Shown: in pieces, positions 44,665 to 55,574 of the stretch | Layout of the letters: each line of letters starts with the position of its first letter | How positions within the stretch are numbered: the first letter of the stretch is position 1 | Origin: Paractinoplanes rishiriensis | GTDB taxonomy: Bacteria > Actinomycetota > Actinomycetes > Mycobacteriales > Micromonosporaceae | Assembly: GCF_016862375.1 (NCBI RefSeq) | Contig: NZ_BOMV01000001.1 | Coordinates: forward strand, 1-64,000 | DNA: 64,000 nucleotides | Reading direction: 5' to 3' | Translations under genes and position numbers: made by a program | Notes under the pieces: generated by a model | Databases searched by the model: none | What the model was told of the DNA's origin: nothing | The model's input: only the letters and a program-made list of their open reading frames with translations

Positions 44665-45552
44665 CTAACGGGAAATCTCGAGGATCGGGACGTAGGTGCT
44701 GCCGTTCTCGACGAGGTGCCCCGGAGCCAGGACGTAGAACTCGGAACGGCCGGCCTCGACGGCCTTCTGCATGGCGGCCTGGCGGTCGTAGTCGAACGGG
44801 TCGAGCAGGAAGCTGGGCGGTTTGACCCCGTCCGCGGCCGGGAGCGTGAAGTCGCTCTCGTAGACGAACGAGCCCGGCGAGGTGTGGAACGGCACGGTGG
44901 CCACGACGATCTTGAGCGGGCCGAACCGGGTGTGCACCTTGAGCGCGCTGTTGTCGTACTGGGTGACGCCGTCGAGCTTGCGCGCCCGGTAGGCGGACAG
45001 CGCCAGCGCCTTGGCGGCCTGGCCGAGGCCGACGGCCGGCATCAGCGACCACAGCGACCAGCCCACCCAGGTGCCGGGCGCCGCGCTGGGCGCCGCGCAA
45101 TAACCACCCACCGGTACCGGTCCGTCGTAGCCGCTCGCTGCCATTTTTTCCTGTACGACGCGCAGGTGGTGCTTCACGTCGGTGTCGAACCGGAAGGTGG
45201 ACCGCTCGACCATCGCGCGGAACCCCTCCTGGGACAGGCCGGCGATCACCGCGGCCGACGGCATCAGGATCAGGTCGACCATCACCCACTGCGGCATCGG
45301 AATGCCCCGGTCGCCGAACGCGATGCCGTTGATCACGTTGAACAGGTTGAGGAACTCGGCGGTCGACCAGCCCTTGTCGGTGGTGTCGGTGAAGTCGAGC
45401 CAGGTCAGCTTGTGCCCGTACGGCGTCTCGTGGAGATGACTGCGCAGGGTGTCGTTGGAGGCGAGGAAGAACTCGACGCCCCGCCCGACGAGTCCCTGGA
45501 CGTTGTCGGCGAAGTGCGGAAAATGCACCTCCACCGGCGGCTGTTCCGTCAC
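44665..45552 (-). CDS. Unrecognised conserved-looking protein inside the arginine operon
   Basis: A 295-residue soluble protein that I cannot place in any family. The N-terminal third has [23 protein letters not shown] and a tryptophan-rich [14 protein letters not shown]. The middle has hydrophobic strands and a [16 protein letters not shown] loop, then an aromatic [16 protein letters not shown] helix (about 162-178). The end is beta-rich and finishes with [12 protein letters not shown] 45552 overlaps the argR stop as GTGA, so its translation depends on argR, and argG follows after 7 bases. Its codon use is like its neighbours, arguing against recent insertion. A role in arginine or nitrogen metabolism is inferred only from position. 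Confidence 0.85.
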   Translation of the reverse strand: MTEQPPVEVHFPHFADNVQGLVGRGVEFFLASNDTLRSHLHETPYGHKLTWLDFTDTTDKGWSTAEFLNLFNVINGIAFGDRGIPMPQWVMVDLILMPSAAVIAGLSQEGFRAMVERSTFRFDTDVKHHLRVVQEKMAASGYDGPVPVGGYCAAPSAAPGTWVGWSLWSLMPAVGLGQAAKALALSAYRARKLDGVTQYDNSALKVHTRFGPLKIVVATVPFHTSPGSFVYESDFTLPAADGVKPPSFLLDPFDYDRQAAMQKAVEAGRSEFYVLAPGHLVENGSTYVPILEISR

Positions 45553-46058
45553 GCCTGTGCCTCCTCGCGCTGCTCGTGATCCGTACGACTCCATTTGCTC
45601 AGCTTTTCAGCCAATGCCGCCCCGGAGTCCGGTCCGCCGTCGCGCGCCACCACAAAGATCGTGTCGTCGCCCGCGATGGTGCCCACCACGTCGGTAAGCC
45701 CGGATCGGTCCAATGCGCTGGCCAGGAACTGCGCCGCCCCGGGCGGGGTGCGCAGCACCGCGATGTTGCCGCTCGCGTCCACCCCGGTGAGCAGTTCGCG
45801 CAGCAGCCGCAGCAACCGCGCCGGGCCCTGCCCGCTGGTCTCGCGCAGCGGTCGCTTGCCGTCCTCGGGGATGAGGTAGGCGCCGCTGACCTTCACGGCG
45901 CCGAGTTCCTCCAGGTCGCGGGAGAGGGTGGCCTGGGTGACCTGCACGCCGTCGCCGGCCAGGAGTTCGGCGAGCTCGGTCTGCGACCGGATCGATGTGT
46001 CCCGGATCAGCTCGACGATCCGGGCGTGCCGCCCGGCGCGGGTCACCGGCCCCGTCAT
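45549..46058 (-). CDS. argR: Arginine repressor
   Basis: Arginine-dependent regulator, 169 residues. The N-terminal winged helix-turn-helix (about 10-75) includes [33 protein letters not shown], the ArgR signature. The C-terminal oligomerisation and arginine-binding domain holds [15 protein letters not shown], where the Asp pair binds arginine. It sits inside the operon it probably controls, as in mycobacteria. The stop overlaps the next gene by 4 bases. An 85-base spacer with a hairpin separates it from argF. Confidence 0.96.
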   Translation of the reverse strand: MTGPVTRAGRHARIVELIRDTSIRSQTELAELLAGDGVQVTQATLSRDLEELGAVKVSGAYLIPEDGKRPLRETSGQGPARLLRLLRELLTGVDASGNIAVLRTPPGAAQFLASALDRSGLTDVVGTIAGDDTIFVVARDGGPDSGAALAEKLSKWSRTDHEQREEAQA

Positions 46059-46094
46059 GCTGAGCCTGCCTTGTGCATGCCCTTCTGGCCCTCG

Positions 46095-46114
46095 CCTGCG
46101 GCGCCGCCCGCAGG
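46095..46114 (-). other. Hairpin in the argF-argR spacer
   Basis: CCTGCGG (46095-46101), six bases, CCGCAGG (46108-46114): a perfect 7-bp stem in the only sizeable gap (85 bases) of the coupled argC-J-B-D-F-R run. It has no U-rich tail, so it may be an mRNA processing or stabilising element, or a weak attenuator. Confidence 0.5.
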
Positions 46115-46143
46115 TGCGGCTGAGTGCCGCTCGGTGCGGGCGG

Positions 46144-48211
<2,068 letters not shown>

Positions 48212-48215
<4 letters not shown>

Positions 48216-49123
48216 GCCTTTTGTCCGTTCAAGGATGGCGGGTGGGGCGGTTGGATGGATGCGGGGACCACCATCGTTCCGACTCCTTCCGAGGTGAAGA
48301 CTTCCAGCAGGGTGGAGTGCGGGACGCGGCCGTCGACGACGTGCGCAGCGGGCACTCCACCGCGCACGGCCCGCAGGCACGCCTCCATCTTGGGGACCAT
48401 GCCGGACTCGAGGCTGGGCAGCAGCTTCTCGAGGGCCTCGGCGTCGATCTGCGAGGTGAGCGACGAGGTGTCCGGCCAGTCGGTGTAGAGGCCGGGCACG
48501 TCGGTGAGCATGACCAGCTTGCGGGCGCCGAGCGCCTCGGCCAGCGCGGCCGCCGCGGTGTCGGCGTTGACGTTGTGCAGCACGCCGTCGGCGTCCGGTG
48601 CGACGGTGGCGATGACCGGGATGCGGCCGGCCGCGATCAGGTCGTCGACCGCCGAGGTGTCGACCCGCGTCACATCGCCAACCTGTCCTATATCAACGGA
48701 TTTGCCATTGACAGCCGCGGTGCGCCGGGTGGCCGTGAAAAGGCCCGCGTCCTCGCCCGAAAGCCCGACGGCGAACGGCCCGTGCTGGTTGATCAGCCCC
48801 ACCAACTCACGCCCGACCTGTCCGGTCAGCACCATCCGGACCACGTCCATGGCCTCGGGGGTGGTGACCCGCAGGCCGCCGCGGAACTCCGACTCGATGC
48901 CGAGTCGGCTGAGCATCCGGCTGATCTGCGGGCCGCCGCCGTGAACCACGACTGGACGCACTCCGACATATCGCATAAATACGATATCTTCTGCGAAAGC
49001 GCGCTGCAGTTCCGGCGAGATCATGGCGTTTCCGCCGTACTTGATCACGATAGTGGTGCCGGAGAATCGTTCCAGCCAGGGCAGCGCCTCGACCAGCACC
49101 CCGGCCTTCTCGAGTGGGGTCAT
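48212..49123 (-). CDS. argB: Acetylglutamate kinase
   Basis: Phosphorylates N-acetylglutamate; usually the feedback-controlled step. The 303-residue product has KYGGNAM (28-34) for phosphate binding, [14 protein letters not shown] for the substrate, and the [16 protein letters not shown] and [15 protein letters not shown] stretches for ATP. It keeps the extended N-terminal helix ([18 protein letters not shown]) seen in arginine-sensitive hexameric kinases, so arginine feedback is likely. Overlaps argJ and argD by 4 bases each. Two short AT-rich tracts lie inside (about 48675-48720 and 48960-48995). Confidence 0.97.
48968..48987. other. AT-rich inverted repeat inside argB
   Basis: ATATCG and CGATAT arms (48968-48973 and 48982-48987) surround CATAAATA. 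The tract uses low-GC codons rare elsewhere in this window and has GCATAAAT, reminiscent of an ARG-box half. It may be an internal ArgR site or simply a coding accident. Confidence 0.35.
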
Positions 49124-50292
49124 GAGGAGTACGCCGAGTTCTCGTGCACGTACGCGTGCGACAGGTCGGTCGTCCAGATCGTCGCGGTCATCTCGCCCTC
49201 CCGCAGGTTGACCGTGATGGTCACGTCCCGCCCGGAGAGGTCGACCTTGGACCGGTCGTCGGCCGCCGCACCGCCCTTGCAGACCCACACCCCGTTGACC
49301 GCCACGTCCACCCGGTCCGGTTCGAAGGCCGCCGCCGTGGTCCCGACCGCGGCGAGGATCCGCCCCCAGTTCGGATCGTTGCCGAACAGCGCCGTCTTGA
49401 CCAGGTTGTTGCGGGCCACACTGCGGCCCACCTCGACGGCGTCGGCCTCGCTGGCCGCGCCCTCGACCACGATCGCGACGTGCTTGGTGGCGCCCTCGGC
49501 GTCGGCGATCAGCTGCTGGGCCAGGTCGTGGCAGACCGCGGTGACCGCCTCGGTCAGCTCCTCGGGCGACGGCTGCGCGTCGGAGGCGCCGCTGGCCAGC
49601 AGCAGCACGGTGTCGTTGGTGGACATGCAGCCGTCCGCGTCGATCCGGTCGAAGGTGAGCCGGGTGGCCTCGCGCAGCGCGGCGTCCAGCACCTCGTTGT
49701 CGGCCGACGCGTCGGTGGTGACCACCACGAGCATCGTGGCCAGCGCGGGGGCGAGCATGCCGGCGCCCTTCGCGATGCCGCCGACTGACCAGCCCTCGCG
49801 CTGCACCACGGCGTTCTTGGCCACCGAGTCGGTTGTCATGATCGCCTCGGCGGCCCGGCCACCGCCGTCGGCGGCCAGTTCCTTGGCGGCCGCGGCGACG
49901 CCGGGCAGCAGCTTGTCCATCGGCAGCAGCTCGCCGATCAGGCCGGTGGAGCAGACCGCCACGTCGCCGGCGCCGATCAGCTGCGGTTTCACCCCGGCGC
50001 GCAGCACCGTGGCGGTGTGCTCGGCGGTGGTGTGGGTGTCCCGGAAGCCCTGCGAGCCGGTGCACGCGTTGGCGCCACCGGAGTTGAGCACCACGGCACG
50101 GACGATGCCGCCCTTGAGCACCTGCTGGCTCCACAGGACCGGCGCGGCCTTCACCCGGTTGCCGGTGAAGACGCCGGCCGCGGTGAAATCCGGCCCGTCG
50201 TTGACGATCAGGGCGACGTCGAGGTTTCCGTTGTCCTTGAGGCCGGCCGCGACGCCGGCAGCACGGAAGCCCTTCGGTTGGGTGACGGTCAT
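49120..50292 (-). CDS. argJ: Ornithine acetyltransferase / N-acetylglutamate synthase
   Basis: Moves the acetyl group from acetylornithine to glutamate, closing the acetyl cycle. The 390-residue precursor is expected to cleave itself before Thr186 in ATML, giving alpha and beta chains. The KGAGMLAP segment before it and the [14 protein letters not shown] stretch near the C-terminus are typical. The ATG start overlaps the argC stop (ATGA). Whether it also accepts acetyl-CoA (bifunctional) cannot be read. Confidence 0.97.
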   Translation of the reverse strand: MTVTQPKGFRAAGVAAGLKDNGNLDVALIVNDGPDFTAAGVFTGNRVKAAPVLWSQQVLKGGIVRAVVLNSGGANACTGSQGFRDTHTTAEHTATVLRAGVKPQLIGAGDVAVCSTGLIGELLPMDKLLPGVAAAAKELAADGGGRAAEAIMTTDSVAKNAVVQREGWSVGGIAKGAGMLAPALATMLVVVTTDASADNEVLDAALREATRLTFDRIDADGCMSTNDTVLLLASGASDAQPSPEELTEAVTAVCHDLAQQLIADAEGATKHVAIVVEGAASEADAVEVGRSVARNNLVKTALFGNDPNWGRILAAVGTTAAAFEPDRVDVAVNGVWVCKGGAAADDRSKVDLSGRDVTITVNLREGEMTATIWTTDLSHAYVHENSAYSS

Positions 50293-51290
50293 GGGGCGAC
50301 TCCATACGCGGACAGGCCCATGGTTTCGGGCAGGCCGGACATCAGGTTGGCGCACTGCACGGCCTGGCCGGCGGCACCCTTGCCGAGGTTGTCGAGGGCG
50401 CTGACCACCACGATGCGGCCGGAGTCGACGTCGACCGTGGCCTGGAGGTGGCAGGAGTTGGAACCGGCGGTGGCGGCCGTGTGCGGCCACCGGCCGGCCG
50501 GCAGGACATGCACGAACGGCTCCCCCGCGTACGCCTGCTCGAGGACGGCGCGCGGGTCGCCCTCGCCGGCCGGCACCGCGGTGACGGTGGCGAGGATGCC
50601 CCGCGGCATCGGCGCCAGCACCGGGGTCATCGACAGCGAGGTCGCCCCGGAGGCCTGTTTGATCTCGGGCACGTGCTGGTGCGCGCCGACCTTGTACGGA
50701 GAGAGGTCGCCCATCACCTCGCTGGCCAGCAGGTTGACCTTGGCGCTGCGGCCGGCGCCGGACGTGCCCGAGGCGGCCACCACGACCACGTCAGCGGGTG
50801 ACGCGATGCCGGCGGCGATCAGCGGGGCTAGCGCGAGCGTGATGGTGGCTGCATAACAGCCCGTGTTGGCCACGCGGTCGGAGGCCGCGATCAGCTCCCG
50901 CTGGCCGGGCAGCTCGGGCAGGCCGTAGGTCCAGGTGCCGGCGTGCGTGCCGCCGTAGTACCGCACCCAGGGCTCGGGGTCGCGCAGCCGGAAGTCGGCA
51001 CCGAGGTCGACCACCCTGACCCCGGCCGGCAGCTGCGCCGCCAGGGCCGCCGACTGACCGTGCGGCAGGGCGAGAAACACCAGGTCAGCATCGGCCAGGG
51101 CGGCGGGTTCGGTCGCGCTGAGCGTCAGGTCGAGGCCGGCGAGCTGCGGGTGTACGGCGGTGACGTGCGCACCGGCCTGCGAGTGCGCCGTGGCGGCCAC
51201 CAGATCGAACTCGGGGTGCCCGGTGAGCAGGCGCAGCAGCTCGCCCCCGGCGTACCCACTTGCACCGGCGACCGCGACCCGGATTCCCAT
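50289..51290 (-). CDS. argC: N-acetyl-gamma-glutamyl-phosphate reductase
   Basis: NADPH-dependent reductase, 333 residues. The N-terminal Rossmann motif [14 protein letters not shown] (9-22) and the catalytic Cys145 in ANTGCYAAT are intact; the HQHVPEI histidine follows. ATG 51290 has GGAGG 5 bases upstream. First gene of the arginine operon, with a promoter-like pair and an ARG-box-like repeat upstream (51301-51347). In many relatives pheT lies directly before it; here pheT is 11 kb away. Confidence 0.97.
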   Translation of the reverse strand: MGIRVAVAGASGYAGGELLRLLTGHPEFDLVAATAHSQAGAHVTAVHPQLAGLDLTLSATEPAALADADLVFLALPHGQSAALAAQLPAGVRVVDLGADFRLRDPEPWVRYYGGTHAGTWTYGLPELPGQRELIAASDRVANTGCYAATITLALAPLIAAGIASPADVVVVAASGTSGAGRSAKVNLLASEVMGDLSPYKVGAHQHVPEIKQASGATSLSMTPVLAPMPRGILATVTAVPAGEGDPRAVLEQAYAGEPFVHVLPAGRWPHTAATAGSNSCHLQATVDVDSGRIVVVSALDNLGKGAAGQAVQCANLMSGLPETMGLSAYGVAP

Positions 51291-51300
51291 ACCAACCTCC

Positions 51301-51312
51301 GCATGACTATGC
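51301..51312 (-). promoter_or_regulatory. ARG-box-like operator of argC
   Basis: GCAT-GACT-ATGC, a palindrome 11 bases upstream of the argC start, flanked to give TGCATAGTCATGC on the minus strand. It overlaps the expected transcription start of the promoter at 51318-51347, where ArgR would block initiation. Confidence 0.6.
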
Positions 51313-51317
51313 AGCGA

Positions 51318-51347
51318 ACCGTAGCAACCGGGGCCACCGGCGGGCAA
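51318..51347 (-). promoter_or_regulatory. Candidate argC promoter
   Basis: On the minus strand: -35 TTGCCC (51347 to 51342), 18 bases, -10 TACGGT (51323 to 51318). The predicted start of transcription near 51311 lies in the ARG-box-like palindrome. Confidence 0.5.
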
Positions 51348-51373
51348 CCGTGATCCCACGAACGCGGGGGTGT

Positions 51374-51388
51374 GACGTGTGACACGTC
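51374..51388. promoter_or_regulatory. Palindrome in the argC/AraC divergent spacer
   Basis: GACGTGT-G-ACACGTC, perfect 7-bp arms around one base. It is 85 bases from argC and 97 from the AraC-type gene. Probably a regulator site for the rightward gene. Confidence 0.55.
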
Positions 51389-51485
51389 CGTCACTCTGCG
51401 TACCACTCCATCGAGGGACAGGTGCGACGTCTGGTGACCGGACCAGCACTGTGGGTTATTTTCGAGGCCGACCTAGGGGGCGCCA

Positions 51486-52451
51486 ATGCCACAGGACATT
51501 CAGCGGTTCCACTACGCCACCCGGGACTTCGAAAGCGCGCACGCGGTATTGGGCGATCTCTACGTGGGCCACGACGTCCGCGTCCGCGGGCCGGTGCGCG
51601 ACTTCGAGTACCGGCAGGAGGCGGTGTCCACCGACGCCATCGCGGTGGGCCGAGTCCGCTATCAGATGGCGACCGACATGCTGGCGGAGCCGGTCGACCG
51701 ACTGCTGGCCGGCTCGCTGACGGCCGGCCGGCTGGAGGCCCGGGCCGGCCGCGAGACGCACGGAATCGGGCCCGGCGAGGTGTTCCTCAACCGGATCGGC
51801 CCGGCGCTGGCCACCTACTGCGAGCACATCGACCTGGTCACGGTCAGCGTCGACCTGGAGCTGACGGCCGGCGTGGCGGCCGCGCGCACCGGGGTGGCGC
51901 CGGACGAATTCCGCTTCGAGGGGATGGCTCCGGTGTCGGCCGTGATGAACCGGTACTGGCGGGAAACCACGGTCTACCTGTACGAACTGTTCACCGGGCC
52001 GGAGGCTCCGCTGCGCAGCCCGCTGGTGGTGCGCTCGGCCGCGGAACTGGCTGCCGCCGCGGCGATCGTGGCCTTCCCGAACACCTCCACCGCCGCGTCC
52101 TACCTGCCCGGACCGGGTCAGGCGGCCCCGTCGTCGGTGCGGCGGGCGCTCGCCTACATCGAGAGCCACGCCGGCGATCCGATCACCGCGGCCCAGGTCG
52201 CGGCCGCCGCCCGGGTGTCGCCCCGCGCGATACAGGCGGCGTTCCGCCGGCACCTGGGCACCACCCCGAGCGGGCACCTGCGCCGGGTCCGGCTGGACCG
52301 GGCCCACCGTGATCTTCAGGCCGCCGATCCGACCCGGGGCGACACCGTGGTGGCGATCGCGAACCGCTGGGGCTGGGCCTCCCGGAGCCGGTTCACCGCC
52401 GACTACCGCAGCGCGTACGGTCACCCGCCGGACCGCACGCTGAGTACCTGA
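51486..52451 (+). CDS. AraC-family regulator
   Basis: A 321-residue regulator with the two C-terminal helix-turn-helix motifs of AraC proteins (about 220-318): DPITAAQVAAAARVSPRAIQAAFRRHLGTTP and VVAIANRWGWASRSRFTADYRSAYG. The N-terminal 210 residues match the AraC-binding-like region of family members that often regulate aromatic or sugar genes; ligand unknown. ATG 51486 follows a GGGGGCG site. The next gene in the same direction, a GH3 glucosidase, is a likely target. Confidence 0.93.
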   Translation: MPQDIQRFHYATRDFESAHAVLGDLYVGHDVRVRGPVRDFEYRQEAVSTDAIAVGRVRYQMATDMLAEPVDRLLAGSLTAGRLEARAGRETHGIGPGEVFLNRIGPALATYCEHIDLVTVSVDLELTAGVAAARTGVAPDEFRFEGMAPVSAVMNRYWRETTVYLYELFTGPEAPLRSPLVVRSAAELAAAAAIVAFPNTSTAASYLPGPGQAAPSSVRRALAYIESHAGDPITAAQVAAAARVSPRAIQAAFRRHLGTTPSGHLRRVRLDRAHRDLQAADPTRGDTVVAIANRWGWASRSRFTADYRSAYGHPPDRTLST

Positions 52452-52456
52452 CCGAA

Positions 52457-52495
52457 GGTTCCGGAACCGGGCCGGGGTGCCGGAACCGGTTCCGG
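52457..52495. promoter_or_regulatory. Nested palindromes between the AraC and GH3 genes
   Basis: GGTTCCGGAACC (52457-52468) and CCGGAACCGGTTCCGG (52480-52495) are perfect palindromes built from the same GGAACC/GGTTCC half-site. Together they can also pair as an 8-bp hairpin (52457-52464 with 52480-52487). They could be operators of the GH3 gene or a terminator after the regulator. Confidence 0.6.
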
Positions 52496-52564
52496 GCTGG
52501 AAGACTTTCCCCCGAAAGTGAACTCGCAGACCGTGCCACAGCGGTCGTGACGACCGGAGGCACC

Positions 52565-54814
52565 GTGTCCGCTGACGTTCCGTACCGGGATGCCACCCTG
52601 CCCGTCGAGGCTCGGGTGGACGACCTGCTCGGCCGGATGACCCTGCCGGAAAAGGTCGGCCAGATGCTCCAGCTGGACGCCCGCAACGACGTCAAGGAGA
52701 TCGTCAGCGAGAAGCTGGCCGGCTCGATCCTGCACACGTCGCCGGCCAAGATGCTCGAGGCCATCGACCTGGTCGCCACCACCCGGCTGCAGATCCCGCT
52801 GCTCACCGCCGAGGACTGCATCCACGGGCACTCGTTCTGGCCGGGCGCCACGATCTTTCCGAGCCAGCTCGCGATGGCCGCCTCCTGGGACCCGGCCCTG
52901 CTCGAACGGGTCGGCCGGGTCACCGCGGTCGAGGTGTCCACCACCGGCATCCACCAGACCTTCTCGCCGGTCCTGTGCATCGCCCGCGACCTGCGCTGGG
53001 GCCGGGTCGACGAGACGTTCGGCGAGGACCCGTTCCTGATCGGCGAGCTGGGTTCCGCGATGATCCGCGGCTACCAGGGTGGCGGGCTGTCCGACCCGAC
53101 CGCGATCCTGGCCACCGCCAAGCACTTCGCCGGCTACTCCGAGACCCAGGGCGGCCGGGACGCCAGCGAGGCCGACCTCAGCCCGCGCAAGCTGCGGTCC
53201 TGGTTCCTGCCGCCGTTCGAGCGGGTGGCGCGGGAGGGCTGCCGGGTCTTCATGCTCGGCTACCAGTCGATGGACGGCGTGCCGATCACCGCGAACAAGT
53301 GGCTGCTCAACGACGTCCTCAAACAGGAGTGGGGCTTCGCCGGCACGCTCGTCACCGACTGGGACAACGTCGGCCGGATGGTCTGGGAGCAGCGGGTCTG
53401 CGCCGGCTACGCGGAGGCCGCCGCGGTCGCCGTGCGGGCCGGCAACGACCAGGTCATGGTCACCCCGGGCTTCTTCGAGGGGGCACTCGAGGCGGTGGAG
53501 CGCGGGCTCCTGCAGGAGCAGGAGATCGATGCGGCCGTACGCCGGATCCTGCGCCTGAAGTTCGAGCTGGGTCTCTTCGAGAATCCCCGCGCGCCCGACC
53601 CGGTCCGCCAGCGCGCGGTGATCGGCGCGCCCGAGCACGCCGAGTTCAACCTCGAGGTGGCCCGCCGCTCGCTGGTGCTGCTGCGCAACGACGGCGTGCT
53701 GCCGATCGACGCGGGCGCCCGGTTCAAGCGGATCGCGGTGATCGGCCCGAACGCCGATGACGTGTCCGCCCAGCTGGGCGACTGGGCCGGCAACTCCGGG
53801 CAGGTCGACTGGATGCCGGACGGGCACCCGCGCGAGCTGGTCGAGACGGTGCTGGACGGGTTCCGCGCGCTGGTGCCCGAACGCTGGGACGTGACGTACG
53901 CCCGCGGCGCCGAGATCGAACGCCTGGTGCCCGATCCGGAGGGCGAGACCTACCCGGACGGCCAGCCCCGGCCGCCGGTCTCGCAGTCCGCCCCGGTCGA
54001 CGAGCACCTCCTCGAGCAGGCCCGCAACCAGGCGATCGGCGCCGACTACGCGGTCGTGGTGGTGGGCGACACGGTCAACCTCACCGGCGAGAACAAGTCG
54101 ACCGCCACGCTCGAATTGCTGGGCGGCCAGATCGCCCTGCTGGACGCGGTGGCTGCCACCCGTACCCCGATGATTGTGGTTTTGATCAACTCCAAGCCGT
54201 GCGTGCTGCCGCCCTCGGCGCTCGGTGCGGCCGCGATCGTGCAGGCCTTCAACCCCGGCATGCGCGGCGGCCGGGCGATCGCCGAACTCGCGCTCGGCCT
54301 GATCGAGCCGAGCGGCCGGATGCCGCTGTCGGTGCCGCGGCACGTGGGCCAGCAGCCGGTCTACTACAACCAGATCCGCGGCCAGCACGGCACGCGGTAC
54401 GCCGATCTGACCCAGGAGCCGCTGTTCGTCTTCGGCGAGGGCCTGTCCTACACCACGCTCGTTTACTCAGACATTTCGGTTTCATCCCCCATCGTGCCGA
54501 TGGGAGGATTTATCCGGGCACGTGTAACGCTCACCAACACCGGCGAGCGGCCGGCGCTCGAGACCGTCCAGGTCTATGTCAGCGACCTGGTCAGCAGCGT
54601 CACCTGGGCGGTCCGCGAGCTCAAGGCCTACCGGCAGGTCACCGTGCCGCCCGGCGAGTCGGTCACGGTCGACCTCGAGGTGCCGGCCGCGGACTGCTCG
54701 CTGGTCACCGCGGACGGCCGCCGGGTGGTCGAGCCGGGCGACTTCGAACTGCAGGCCGGCCCCAGCTCGCGCGAGCGTGACCTGCTGAAAGCCCGGTTCA
54801 CGATCACCGGTTGA
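52565..54814 (+). CDS. GH3 beta-glucosidase / beta-xylosidase
   Basis: A 749-residue glycoside hydrolase of family 3, no signal peptide, hence cytoplasmic. The N-terminal barrel (about 1-310) has RWGRVDETFGEDPFL, KHFAGYSETQGGRD and nucleophile Asp in TLVTDWDNV (about 265). The alpha/beta sandwich (about 350-600) and a fibronectin-III-like C-terminal domain (about 645-745) follow. GTG 52565 is chosen for its GGAGG site 4 bases away; an earlier GTG is 18 bases upstream. Beta-glucoside or xyloside substrates are both possible. Confidence 0.93.
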   Translation: MSADVPYRDATLPVEARVDDLLGRMTLPEKVGQMLQLDARNDVKEIVSEKLAGSILHTSPAKMLEAIDLVATTRLQIPLLTAEDCIHGHSFWPGATIFPSQLAMAASWDPALLERVGRVTAVEVSTTGIHQTFSPVLCIARDLRWGRVDETFGEDPFLIGELGSAMIRGYQGGGLSDPTAILATAKHFAGYSETQGGRDASEADLSPRKLRSWFLPPFERVAREGCRVFMLGYQSMDGVPITANKWLLNDVLKQEWGFAGTLVTDWDNVGRMVWEQRVCAGYAEAAAVAVRAGNDQVMVTPGFFEGALEAVERGLLQEQEIDAAVRRILRLKFELGLFENPRAPDPVRQRAVIGAPEHAEFNLEVARRSLVLLRNDGVLPIDAGARFKRIAVIGPNADDVSAQLGDWAGNSGQVDWMPDGHPRELVETVLDGFRALVPERWDVTYARGAEIERLVPDPEGETYPDGQPRPPVSQSAPVDEHLLEQARNQAIGADYAVVVVGDTVNLTGENKSTATLELLGGQIALLDAVAATRTPMIVVLINSKPCVLPPSALGAAAIVQAFNPGMRGGRAIAELALGLIEPSGRMPLSVPRHVGQQPVYYNQIRGQHGTRYADLTQEPLFVFGEGLSYTTLVYSDISVSSPIVPMGGFIRARVTLTNTGERPALETVQVYVSDLVSSVTWAVRELKAYRQVTVPPGESVTVDLEVPAADCSLVTADGRRVVEPGDFELQAGPSSRERDLLKARFTITG

Positions 54815-55521
54815 CACGAGCTGGCATCGTCGGCGCCGTGCCGATCGCGATTCTCGTCCGCGCCGCCGTCCGCCGCCTGGTGACCGCCGGCGCCCTGCTG
54901 GTGGCGCTCGCGGTGCTGGCGATGGCCGGCGGCGCGCTCTGGACCCGCGGGGTTTCGCACGGTCACGTTTACGACGAGAGCACCGTCCCGGCGGCGCCGG
55001 TCGCGCTCGTGCTCGGCGCGCAGGTCTACCCGGACGGCACCCCGTCGGCCTACCTGGCGGCCCGGCTCGACCTGGCCAAACGCCTGCTCGACGCCGGCAA
55101 GGTGCGGGCCATCCTGCTCTCCGGCGACCACAGCCGCTGGGAGTACGACGAGCCCGGCGCCATGCAGGTCTACCTGATCGCCCGCGGGGTGCCGGCCAGC
55201 CAGTTGGTGCTCGACTACGCGGGCTTCGACACGTACGACTCCTGCGCCCGGGCCCGCCGCATCTTCGGCGTCCGCCAGGCCGTCGTCGTCACCCAGACCT
55301 TCCACCTCGACCGCGCGGTGGCGCTGTGCCGCTCGCTCGGCGTGGACGCGACCGGCGTCGGCGACGACTCGGTCCGCTGGATGACCGCCATCTGGCAGCG
55401 CAACCTGGTGCGCGAACGGCTGGCCGTGGTCAAGGCCCTGGCCGACGTGGCGTCCCGCCGCGACCCGGTCTTCCTGGGCCGCTACGAGACCGGCGTCGAC
55501 GACGCGCTGCGCGCCGGCTGA
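54811..55521 (+). CDS. DUF218/SanA-family membrane-anchored protein
   Basis: A protein of about 236 residues with one N-terminal membrane segment (about 20-45) and a DUF218 domain outside the membrane. The signatures ALVLGAQVYPDG, AILLSGDH, EPGAMQVYLIARGVP and TQTFHLDRAVALC are those of SanA/ElyC/YdcF proteins, which affect envelope integrity and vancomycin exclusion in enteric bacteria. TTG 54811 would overlap the GH3 stop; GTG 54838 is an equally plausible start without ribosome site. It is in operon with the GH3 gene. Confidence 0.88.
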   Translation: MTRAGIVGAVPIAILVRAAVRRLVTAGALLVALAVLAMAGGALWTRGVSHGHVYDESTVPAAPVALVLGAQVYPDGTPSAYLAARLDLAKRLLDAGKVRAILLSGDHSRWEYDEPGAMQVYLIARGVPASQLVLDYAGFDTYDSCARARRIFGVRQAVVVTQTFHLDRAVALCRSLGVDATGVGDDSVRWMTAIWQRNLVRERLAVVKALADVASRRDPVFLGRYETGVDDALRAG

Positions 55522-55574
55522 CTACATCAGCCGGCTAAATCAGCTGGAAATGTCGGCCGCCTAGATTGTCCGCC

